DNA of 64,000 bases from Pseudomonas koreensis (GTDB lineage: Bacteria > Pseudomonadota > Gammaproteobacteria > Pseudomonadales > Pseudomonadaceae): NCBI RefSeq assembly GCF_024169245.1, contig NZ_JALJWP010000001.1, positions 1,116,001 to 1,180,000 of the forward strand. The letters run 5' to 3'. Positions within the stretch are counted from its first letter, which is position 1. Every line of letters begins with the position of its first letter. A program made the position numbers and the translations under genes. Below the pieces are notes generated by a model. That model was not told the DNA's origin. It searched no databases and saw nothing but the letters and a program-made list of their open reading frames with translations. Below, piece by piece: positions 16,576 to 24,454 of this stretch.

Positions 16576-19500
16576 TTATTTGGTCTCCGGTGCAATTGAC
16601 GTGGCCTTTAGTATCGCTTCGAATTTCACAGCATAACTAGCGATCAACGCTTTTTGGTCGGAACCGTTGATTACCTTTCGCGCCCCTTCATAGTCCTTGG
16701 CACTATTATTTACATAATCGCCAAGTTTTTTCCCTGTAAATATACCTTCTTTCATGCCCCATATCATAATCGGCACAGAATTTTCAAACCCAGCGGCCTC
16801 ATCGGGATGGGCGATAAAGTCGATTCCGAAATAATCTTTCGCCTTTTGATAGTTCTTCTTCCATGTCAAATGAACGAGACCACGACCCCGATATTTAAAA
16901 CCGTCCCCTTGTACCGTATTACCGTTGCCGATCGCAGTTTGTCTGCGTGTTGCGGTATCTGCAAGCACAGGGTCATATTTGTCAAAATAGGAAACCGGCC
17001 CATACTCCGGGGCAGCGCTAAAATACTCAGCAATCATAAATTGGTAAGCCTCGTGACGCGCCGTCGCGAACATATATGACAATTCATAGACTGTATAAAC
17101 CTCTTTGGTTCTGTCTAGATATTTATTAATATTTTCTGCGATCTTACGCAAATTGGACTTGGACGCAGCAGAAAACGGAGGCGCATCAACCTGAAACGAA
17201 GCATGTTGCTCAGCATACATGGCTACAAACCGCTCGACATCTATAAACTCGGAACGACTCATGAAGTTACTAAGCATTTCAATAGGATGAAAATGCCAAA
17301 CCAAGTTCGTACTCATGGCGGCCTTGTCTTTCAGATCCTCCCAAAACACATACTTAGTGATTCGTTCTTTTTCGTGTTTCAAGGTTTTCGGATTGTCTTC
17401 TAAAATTAGACCAAGTCGATCCCATTTGGCAGCATCTGCTTCCTCTTTCCATTCCGTAGGATGACGCGCGATCAGCTTGGCCCAGCTCGCTCTTGTCTCT
17501 GCAGTTTTCAATGCAACGGCAAGCTCTGCAGGATCAACTTCCTTATCGTCGTTGGTATCCATCTTCAGGAATAGCTCTTTGAAGAACTGCGGCATGCTAT
17601 CCGGATCAAGAAATCCATCTGCCGCTGCGTTTGCTTCCTCAACAATAATGAAGCCAAGTTTCCCCCAGTCGTGCTGCGAAATGATTTCTGTTTCTTTTTT
17701 ATTTACAAGCCCGGCTAAGGGCGAGCCGTCCTCGATGAGGGATACCTGATAATAGTCCTCGGCGCCTTCTTTGATGGCGCGGGTTTTGTTCAGATCAACG
17801 GCATGCGCTTTCTTGAGCGGAGTCAAATCTGTCGCTGGTGCATTTCTTTTCAGATTTGTTCCTGCTAACAAGTGAAGATATTGTTTCCCGACTTTCAACC
17901 CCGCGCTATTCTTTAAAAAGTCCGTTACATGGGTTTCTGCTGTAAAAATCTCGACATGAACCTGATGCTTGCTTGAAACACTACCGTCCTCTCCAGACAA
18001 ATTTTCCGTTAGCCCAAGATAGCCAATCGGATCGCCAGCCTTGATCCCTGTACCCGTGAGCTCGACGGAATCAAAACTTGTTGGAATGACATCCCAAGCA
18101 ACAAATTCATTCTCCACGAATGCCCAAAAACTTGTTGTCACCTCACCCGCGCCCGCAAGGTCGCCACTGATTTTTGTGCATTTCGCCATTCGTCGGGTGA
18201 CTCCCGACACCGTCAAGTTCAATACATCTTTACTTTCAAACTCAACAACGCTTCCCGGATTAAGCTGCATTGTTCCTTTTCGGGGACCTGCGGGCTGTCC
18301 ATTCTGCGGCGAAGCCGGTTCCTGATACAGATCCAGCTTTTTGATAGCAGTACCTTTGACTTTTCCTTGCCAATATTTTGGTTTATTCCGCTCGGGAATC
18401 GGGTCGGCACGCCATATACGCTTTTGCTGCGAATTCTTAAATGGCTCACTATTTTTCAGATACGCAAACCAGACCACACTGCCTGACAAGCGTACTTTTT
18501 GTGCGTTGTTCTTGACGCTTCCCGAAAGAATCTTGCCCTTCGCATAGGTAATATCCCCAGCGGCTTTTTCCTCCATCACTTCAAGCTTGGTCCCGCTGGC
18601 CAACTTTCCTGGAGAGGGCCAGCCGGATGCTTCGGGAAAACTATCGTAGGCCTTAAAGTCGTCAACCTGCATTGTCACCTTAGGCTTAGGAGTTTCCTCC
18701 TCTGATAGCGGATAACGCTTATAAGGTAGCAAATGCATATAAAGGCTGAAAAAGGTCAGCTTATTTTGCTTGCCCTTGTTGGGCCCATCTTCAGGATTAG
18801 GCTCGGATTTATACTCATGGCGTACAAGACAAAAAGAATTGGAATACTTCAGTTTTTTTTCATTTTCACCAAAGGTCGACTCCAAATAATCATCATTGAG
18901 ACGATATGCCACGACCTCGCCGTCGGCCATGCAGCGAATCGGTTCACTCAAAATGCATTGAGGAGCGCTGGCATTGCTGATGTGAATGCCACCGTGCCAG
19001 AACTTGTTGCTGCCCAGCAAATAATGCCCGGCACTCTCGTTTTCGAGAGCCTTGTAAATCTCATCCGCATCAGAAAACTGTTTACCGTCAGCTTTTCTGA
19101 ATGGATATTGGAAGCTCATCAGCGGAGCTGGGCCTGCCGGTGCAGGGGCCGGCGCAGGATTAGGTGCGGGTGCTGGTTGTGCGCCTCTGAATTGGGGCCT
19201 CGGGCGTAAAAACTTTTCAGGCATTGGCCAGTAACCACTGCCCACCCCATATTTGGCAGATTTCGGTCCGTTTGAAGACTGTGAACCGAAGAAATTCCCC
19301 CGATCTCGAACAGGCGATCCGGAGATGTCTTCGATGACCCCAGTGTGCCCATGAAAGTTTATCCACAGCGCAATATCGCCAGGCTGTACTTCCGCAAGCG
19401 GGATTACATCAAAAAAAGTAGTGTCGGCATTTAACCCCGATGTTGTGAGGTAAGGAATCGTATATCCCGCATCCTTAAGCATTCGATACAGAAGCCCGGA

Positions 19501-19611
19501 GCAGTCGATTTCCTTTTTACCATCTTCATCATGGTCAGTCTCGCCCTTGAAAGGGCCGTACTCGTAACCAGTGCGATATTGCTGCCTTTGTTCAAGTAGT
19601 CCTGTGCTCAT
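16576..19611 (-). CDS. T6SS effector: multi-domain peptidoglycan hydrolase (NlpC/P60-like, M23-like, EF-hand, GH19-like)
   Basis: A 1011-residue protein from the ATG at 19611, which overlaps the tga of the gene before it by 1 bp. Domains in order: (1) residues about 1-135, NlpC/P60-like amidase with Cys37 in EIDCSG and His89 in HGHTGV; (2) a Pro/Ala linker at about 140-165; (3) a split LytM/M23-like domain, about 168-300 and 510-560, with WHGGIHIS (His206, His210), LYMHLL (His293) and KHQVHVEIF (His549, His552); (4) an EF-hand loop at 685-696 (Asp685, Asn687, Asp689, Asp693, Glu696); (5) a GH19-like muramidase at about 800-1005, with catalytic Glu854 in ARHEAY and the YRGRGLVHLTW motif. There is no signal peptide, as expected for T6SS cargo. 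The sequence is AT-rich, suggesting transfer. Confidence 0.8.
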   Translation of the reverse strand: MSTGLLEQRQQYRTGYEYGPFKGETDHDEDGKKEIDCSGLLYRMLKDAGYTIPYLTTSGLNADTTFFDVIPLAEVQPGDIALWINFHGHTGVIEDISGSPVRDRGNFFGSQSSNGPKSAKYGVGSGYWPMPEKFLRPRPQFRGAQPAPAPNPAPAPAPAGPAPLMSFQYPFRKADGKQFSDADEIYKALENESAGHYLLGSNKFWHGGIHISNASAPQCILSEPIRCMADGEVVAYRLNDDYLESTFGENEKKLKYSNSFCLVRHEYKSEPNPEDGPNKGKQNKLTFFSLYMHLLPYKRYPLSEEETPKPKVTMQVDDFKAYDSFPEASGWPSPGKLASGTKLEVMEEKAAGDITYAKGKILSGSVKNNAQKVRLSGSVVWFAYLKNSEPFKNSQQKRIWRADPIPERNKPKYWQGKVKGTAIKKLDLYQEPASPQNGQPAGPRKGTMQLNPGSVVEFESKDVLNLTVSGVTRRMAKCTKISGDLAGAGEVTTSFWAFVENEFVAWDVIPTSFDSVELTGTGIKAGDPIGYLGLTENLSGEDGSVSSKHQVHVEIFTAETHVTDFLKNSAGLKVGKQYLHLLAGTNLKRNAPATDLTPLKKAHAVDLNKTRAIKEGAEDYYQVSLIEDGSPLAGLVNKKETEIISQHDWGKLGFIIVEEANAAADGFLDPDSMPQFFKELFLKMDTNDDKEVDPAELAVALKTAETRASWAKLIARHPTEWKEEADAAKWDRLGLILEDNPKTLKHEKERITKYVFWEDLKDKAAMSTNLVWHFHPIEMLSNFMSRSEFIDVERFVAMYAEQHASFQVDAPPFSAASKSNLRKIAENINKYLDRTKEVYTVYELSYMFATARHEAYQFMIAEYFSAAPEYGPVSYFDKYDPVLADTATRRQTAIGNGNTVQGDGFKYRGRGLVHLTWKKNYQKAKDYFGIDFIAHPDEAAGFENSVPIMIWGMKEGIFTGKKLGDYVNNSAKDYEGARKVINGSDQKALIASYAVKFEAILKATSIAPETK

Positions 19612-20651
19612 CAAAAGCTTCCTGCTTCAAAACATTGAATAGAGTTATCGCTGACGACGCCTCGGGCTGCCGAGCGCTCAACCAAAGCGTTAGCCGTCTT
19701 AGGATCGGTTTTCTGAATATTCCGGTAACACGCCATCGCGCGAGGCAAATCAGCCGCTACGAGGTCTCCCGCTTCGTACACTTCACCTAATCGAATCAGC
19801 GCGTTAGTCGAACCGAGACGGGCGGCACGCTCCAATGTCGCTATTGATTCTTTGGGGTTAATACAACCGTGATTTTCGTCGTATTCACCTTCATCGCAAT
19901 AAAAATCTGCGAGAGTCAAGCCGGCATCCGGCACTTGTTCTGAAGCTTGAATCAACAACGCCAGGATTCTGGAATTCTCCAAGCGTGGCGCTTGTCCAGA
20001 AAGACTGATTCCCGCGGCAGCGAATGCTGCTTGCGCCGAACCCTTCCGGGCGCCATCTAAATAGCTATCCAATGCCGCGGCGTACAAATAGATCCCTGAT
20101 TCGGGAGACGCCTTGTTGACCAACCTGTCGAATATGACGCCTTTTTTTAGTTCCAGCTCACCGGGCGTTAGTCTCTCAGACTGAGTGATCTCTTCCATCA
20201 CCGCATCGATTGCCCAGTCCTCCACTCGACTCAGAGCCCAGCAATCACTGTGTTTGAAGACGAAAATCTTCAAAAAATGGCCCGCCTCATCACGGACGAC
20301 CACTCTGTCAGGCACCTTGGGTTCGATAGTGAGACCCAATTTGGCAGCATTTTCCGGAAGCAGCACCTTCAACTCATCGACGGAAATCGAGCCCAAGCTC
20401 CGTTCGATGACCTTCGGTATTTTCCCGTCCGCAATGACGTGAACATGCTTCGCAGGAGTCGCAATAAACGCTTTCTGTATCTCTGGCTCAGATACAAAAA
20501 TTTTTACGAACTCAGCAAAATTGCCGCTTGGGCATTGGGCGGTGCTGGACGAAGAGGCAAAGGCTCCCGAAGTCATCCCCCAGCACAACAAAACAATCGA
20601 AAACCACTTCATCTGCCTTACGTACCTGTTTGTTGTCATCACGACATTCAT
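19611..20651 (-). CDS. exported Sel1-like protein between VgrG and effector
   Basis: A 346-residue protein. The ATG at 20651 overlaps the vgrG stop (TGATG). A signal peptide (WFSIVLLCWGMTSGAFA) is followed by a module starting CPSGNFAEFVKIF, shared with the 14151-15524 protein. The C-terminal half has Sel1-like repeats (ERAARLGSTNALIRLGEVYEAGDL). It is predicted to be periplasmic. Sel1-repeat proteins beside T6SS effectors are known to act as immunity proteins, for example those next to PldB in P. aeruginosa, so it may be a second immunity protein. The family does not settle that; an accessory role cannot be ruled out. Confidence 0.6.
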   Translation of the reverse strand: MNVVMTTNRYVRQMKWFSIVLLCWGMTSGAFASSSSTAQCPSGNFAEFVKIFVSEPEIQKAFIATPAKHVHVIADGKIPKVIERSLGSISVDELKVLLPENAAKLGLTIEPKVPDRVVVRDEAGHFLKIFVFKHSDCWALSRVEDWAIDAVMEEITQSERLTPGELELKKGVIFDRLVNKASPESGIYLYAAALDSYLDGARKGSAQAAFAAAGISLSGQAPRLENSRILALLIQASEQVPDAGLTLADFYCDEGEYDENHGCINPKESIATLERAARLGSTNALIRLGEVYEAGDLVAADLPRAMACYRNIQKTDPKTANALVERSAARGVVSDNSIQCFEAGSF

Positions 20652-22699
20652 CACTCAGAAAACACAAAAAAAGCCTTCGGCTTAACCTTCTCAGGCACCG
20701 CATTCCCCAACGCCTGATCCATCAAACTCCCCGCCTTATCCTTATCCGCCGCCCCCGGCAGCACTGGCGGCTTGATACCAATGCCAGTCCCCGCCCCCGC
20801 AGAACCACCCGCATTGATCTTGATCACCGGCCCAACCACCGTAACCCCACCGCCATCGAGCTTGATAAAGCTCCCACCCCCAAGAATGGTCAGCTCCGTC
20901 CCCGCCTCAATAACAATCTTGTCCCCAGCCTTAAGGTGAATCTCTTTCCCCACACTGGTGAGCTGCGCAGTCCCCAGTTTCACATGCTGGTTCTGCCCAA
21001 CCGTGAGGTGATCATCCAGCTTCGCTTCAACCTTACGGTCGGAAATCGTGGTGCGGTGTTCTTCGGCCTTGAGCTCGGTGTAGGTGTTCTTAACCACCGT
21101 GTCATGACGTTCATTGCCGACCCGAATCTTCTGATCGTGCTCAACGTTCTCATCCCAATCGCGCTGGGCATGAATGTAGATCTGCTCTGCACCTTTCTTG
21201 TCTTCAATGCGCAGTTCGTTGTAACCACCGCCCCCCGGTGAGCTGAGTGTCTTGAACACGCTGCGGGTTTTGTTTGCCGGCAGGGCGTACGGCACCGGGT
21301 TTTCCTTGTGGTACAGACAGCCGGTCACCAGCGGTTGATCGGGGTCGCCTTCGAGGAAGGTGACGAGGACTTCCATGCCGATGCGCGGGATGCTGATGGC
21401 GCCGTAGCGGTCGCCGGCCCAGGAGCTGGAGACCCGTAGCCAGCAGCTGGTTTTGTCGTCGGCGAGGCCTTCGCGGTCCCAGTGGAATTGCACTTTGATG
21501 CGGCCGTATTGGTCGCAGTGGATTTCTTCGCCTTTGGGGCCGGTGACCATGGCGGTCTGGCTGCCGAGCACGCGTGGTTTCGGGTGTTCGAGGGCTGGAC
21601 GGTAGAACACGTCCCACGGGGTGGCGAGGAAGGTGTTGCGGTAGCCCTGGTGGAAATCGTCCTTGTCGTCGGTGGTGTCGCTGGTCACGCCTTCTTCGAG
21701 GACTTGCGGCTGTTTGCCTTCGTGGAAGATTTCGGTGAGCAGCCACAGGTCGTTCCACTCGCTGCGCGGGTGATCGGACATTTCCATGAAGTGGCCGCTG
21801 ACCAGTCTGGTCTGGTCGCCGCGACCTTCGGCCTGGCGGTAGTCGGCGCGGTGGCGTTCGAGGGCGCGCTGGCTGAGGAACTTGCCGCGCGCGCGGTCGA
21901 TGAAGCGGCCGGGGTAGTCGTAATCTTCCAGATCCGGCTCGGTGCTGTCGCTGTCTGGTCTGCTCTCTGGTTTAAACGCGGCTTCCATTTGCAGGCGCGG
22001 TTTTTCGAAGTCGTAGTCACGGCGAGTGGTGCGGGTGGTGCGGGTTTCAAGGCGCAGTTTGAAGGCTTTGATTACCGGCTCGTCCGCGACCATGCCGCTG
22101 CCCTGCACATAAGCAGTTGGCTGCCCAAGGTTCTGGAATACGGTCTGGTCATCACCGAATACCAGCAGGTGAGCTTTTTCGCTGTGCTGGAAGTGGTAGT
22201 GAATGCCCTCTTCTTCGCACAGGCGCTGGACAAAGTGCAGGTCGGTTTCGTCGTACTGCACGCAGTAGTCGCGATCCGGGCACGGCTCGCTGAGCTGGAA
22301 GCTGTAGGCGTTGCTCTTGATGCCGTGTTCTTCGAGGATCAGCGCGATGATTTTCGGTGCCGACATCTGCTGGTAGATGCGCTGGTTGGTGCGGTGATGC
22401 AGGTATTGCAGTTGCGGCACGATCGACACTTTGTAGCGGGTCAGGCGCTTGCCGGCATCGCCCTGGGCGACGCGGTAGATCTGCCCGTGAATCCCCGAGC
22501 CCTGTGGATCGAATGCCAGAAACGCCTGCTTGTGCAGCAGTTGTTCGAGGTCCAGATCCGGGTTTTCGCTGACCAGTTCGAGGTCGAAGCGAAACGCCTG
22601 GCTGATGCCTTCGGTGCCGGTGAACGACAGCACTTGCAGGTCGCCGACGTAGTCTTCGACCTTGAGGCTGAAGTGGGTTTCGTTAGCTGAGTTGAACAT
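20651..22699 (-). CDS. vgrG: VgrG spike protein (TssI)
   Basis: A 682-residue VgrG. The N-terminal gp27-like part starts with FSLKVEDYVGDLQVLSFTG; the gp5-like OB and needle part includes GRIKVQFHWDREG; the C-terminal DUF2345-like beta-helix region has DDHLTVGQNQ and IKLDGGGVTVVG. There is no enzymatic extension. It forms the trimeric tip that carries effectors. It closes the structural operon after stk and is followed without a gap by the Sel1 gene, the effector and the immunity gene. Confidence 0.95.
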   Translation of the reverse strand: MFNSANETHFSLKVEDYVGDLQVLSFTGTEGISQAFRFDLELVSENPDLDLEQLLHKQAFLAFDPQGSGIHGQIYRVAQGDAGKRLTRYKVSIVPQLQYLHHRTNQRIYQQMSAPKIIALILEEHGIKSNAYSFQLSEPCPDRDYCVQYDETDLHFVQRLCEEEGIHYHFQHSEKAHLLVFGDDQTVFQNLGQPTAYVQGSGMVADEPVIKAFKLRLETRTTRTTRRDYDFEKPRLQMEAAFKPESRPDSDSTEPDLEDYDYPGRFIDRARGKFLSQRALERHRADYRQAEGRGDQTRLVSGHFMEMSDHPRSEWNDLWLLTEIFHEGKQPQVLEEGVTSDTTDDKDDFHQGYRNTFLATPWDVFYRPALEHPKPRVLGSQTAMVTGPKGEEIHCDQYGRIKVQFHWDREGLADDKTSCWLRVSSSWAGDRYGAISIPRIGMEVLVTFLEGDPDQPLVTGCLYHKENPVPYALPANKTRSVFKTLSSPGGGGYNELRIEDKKGAEQIYIHAQRDWDENVEHDQKIRVGNERHDTVVKNTYTELKAEEHRTTISDRKVEAKLDDHLTVGQNQHVKLGTAQLTSVGKEIHLKAGDKIVIEAGTELTILGGGSFIKLDGGGVTVVGPVIKINAGGSAGAGTGIGIKPPVLPGAADKDKAGSLMDQALGNAVPEKVKPKAFFVFSE

Positions 22700-22727
22700 C
22701 GTGTGCTCCCTGTTCGAATGTCATCCG

Positions 22728-23729
22728 TTACGCCCGAAGTCGCAGACGTTGCAGCCAGGACGAAGTGGCGCCCAAGGCGTCACGCAGTTGTTGGGCAGTG
22801 ATGGTGCGCTCTGCCGGGTTGAAGCTCAGCGCGGTTCGCAGCGCTTGCCAGCCGTGCTGGGGTAGATTCGCTGGGGCGCGCAGCTCGCGCTCCAGGTGCT
22901 CGTCGCGGGCCTGGGTCGAGGGCAAGCGGCGGAACGGATGTTTGCCGCTCGCCAGTTCATAGATCACGCAGGCCACGCCGTACACGTCCGCGCTGGCCGA
23001 CAACGGTTGACCCTCAAGCAGTTCGGGGGCGGCGTAGCCCGGGGTCCAGGCGTTGAAACGCTCGCGGCTCAGGTGCGGCAGGCCGGGCAAGGTGCCCTCT
23101 TCTGCCTGTCCCAGACCGAAGTCGAACAGGCGCAGGCCGTCTTCGCTGAGCATGACGTTGCTCGGTTTCAGGTCACCGTGCAGCACGCCGCGACGGTGGG
23201 CGTAGGCCAACGTGTCGAGCAGCGGCAGGACGATGTCGCGCAGTTCTTGCCACGGCAGGCCGAGGGGCCGCTCGCAGAGCAATTTGTCCAGGGTCAGGCC
23301 ACGCATGTATTCCATGGTGATGAAGGCCCGCTGGCAGTCGGTGTCGACTTCAAAGGTGTGCGCACGCACGACGTTGTCGTGGCGCAGGCGTCGGGTCAGG
23401 GCGAACTCGCTGTAGAGCAAGGCACTGGCATCCGGCGATTCGGCAAATTCTTCGCTGAGGATTTTCAGCGCAATGTAAGGGTTGGGATCGCCGAACTGTT
23501 CGTGCAGCAGATCCCGCGCCCGGTAAACGGCGCCCATGCCACCGGCCCCGAGCAAGCGCTCGAGGTGGTAGCGACCGACGAGTACATCCGGCAGCGCACC
23601 GATGCTGGCCTTGGTCGGCGCCAGCAACGGTTCAGCCTTGTTGCCCTTGGCGAAGGCGAAGTAGGTCAGGTTGTTGGCCTGCTCCTCGCTGATCAGCAAG
23701 TCATCGATGGGCGATTCGAGTTCACTCAT
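22728..23729 (-). CDS. stk1: T6SS Ser/Thr protein kinase (Stk1/PpkA-like)
   Basis: A 333-residue Hanks-type kinase. It has a glycine loop (LLGAGGMGAVYRA), the catalytic Lys in IALKIL, the HGDLKPSN catalytic loop (Gly in place of Arg in HRD, a common variant), DFGLG, and APELLEG. There is no transmembrane helix, unlike PpkA. The start is the ATG at 23729, overlapping the phosphatase stop; the longer frame runs inside stp. With Stp and the FHA protein it forms the T6SS phosphorylation switch. Confidence 0.93.
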   Translation of the reverse strand: MSELESPIDDLLISEEQANNLTYFAFAKGNKAEPLLAPTKASIGALPDVLVGRYHLERLLGAGGMGAVYRARDLLHEQFGDPNPYIALKILSEEFAESPDASALLYSEFALTRRLRHDNVVRAHTFEVDTDCQRAFITMEYMRGLTLDKLLCERPLGLPWQELRDIVLPLLDTLAYAHRRGVLHGDLKPSNVMLSEDGLRLFDFGLGQAEEGTLPGLPHLSRERFNAWTPGYAAPELLEGQPLSASADVYGVACVIYELASGKHPFRRLPSTQARDEHLERELRAPANLPQHGWQALRTALSFNPAERTITAQQLRDALGATSSWLQRLRLRA

Positions 23730-24454
23730 TGGCGGATCACCACGGCAGTCAGGTTGTCCCGCGCAGCGCCACGCAGAGCGCCGTCGAACAAACGTTCCAG
23801 CGCCACGTGCGGCGCGCTGAGGCTGAGGGCGTTGCCGAGGGCGTCGCTGCTCAGGCCCTGATACAAACCATCGCTGCAGAGCAAAAACACATCGCCCGGA
23901 TAGACCTCGAGCTCGAGCACATCCAGGGTCAGTGTGTCGGCGGCGCCGACGGCTCGGGTCAAGGCCTGAGCCGCCGGGTGTGCTGCCGCCTGCTCGACGC
24001 TCATTTGCTGCTCGTCGATCAACTGCTGTTGCAGCGAATGGTCCTTGGACAGCTGATACAAACGCTGCCCGCGCCACATGTAGCAACGGCTGTCACCGGC
24101 CCAGATGCAGGCCGCGCGATTGCCTTCCACCAGCAGCGCGACGACGGTGCTGCCCATGATGCTGTCGTGGCGCCCGGCAGTGACGGTCAACTCTTGCCCC
24201 AGTCGCCGGTTCAGCCAGTGCAGGCACTGGCGGATGGCTTTGAGGCGTTCGTCGAAGTCCTCGTGTTGCGGCAACTCAGCCAGGCTGGCGACGATCAACT
24301 GGCTGGCGATGTCGCCACCCTGATGACCGCCCATGCCGTCCGCGACCACCCACAGCCCATGCTGCGGGGAATCGAGGAAGGCATCTTCGTTGCGCGCCCG
24401 CACCTTGCCCGGGTCGGTACGCGCCGCGCTGCGCCAGGGACTGGCCACCAGCAT
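23726..24454 (-). CDS. stp1: T6SS PP2C-type phosphatase (Stp1/PppA-like)
   Basis: A 242-residue PP2C phosphatase. Metal-binding and catalytic motifs are complete: RARNEDAF, VADGMGGHQGG, WAGDSRCY, LCSDGLYQGL and RDNLTAVVI. It reverses phosphorylation by Stk1. The start overlaps the tssM stop (TGATG), and its own stop overlaps the kinase start. Confidence 0.93.
   Translation of the reverse strand: MLVASPWRSAARTDPGKVRARNEDAFLDSPQHGLWVVADGMGGHQGGDIASQLIVASLAELPQHEDFDERLKAIRQCLHWLNRRLGQELTVTAGRHDSIMGSTVVALLVEGNRAACIWAGDSRCYMWRGQRLYQLSKDHSLQQQLIDEQQMSVEQAAAHPAAQALTRAVGAADTLTLDVLELEVYPGDVFLLCSDGLYQGLSSDALGNALSLSAPHVALERLFDGALRGAARDNLTAVVIRQ

Noticed and set aside
16654..19209. Plus-strand ORFs across the effector
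   Set aside because: They are antisense to a long, well-formed reading frame with domain motifs and are short with no family.
22728..24086. Longer kinase reading frame starting in the phosphatase
   Set aside because: Its N-terminal part is the out-of-frame image of stp1; the ATG at 23729 with stop/start overlap is the expected start.
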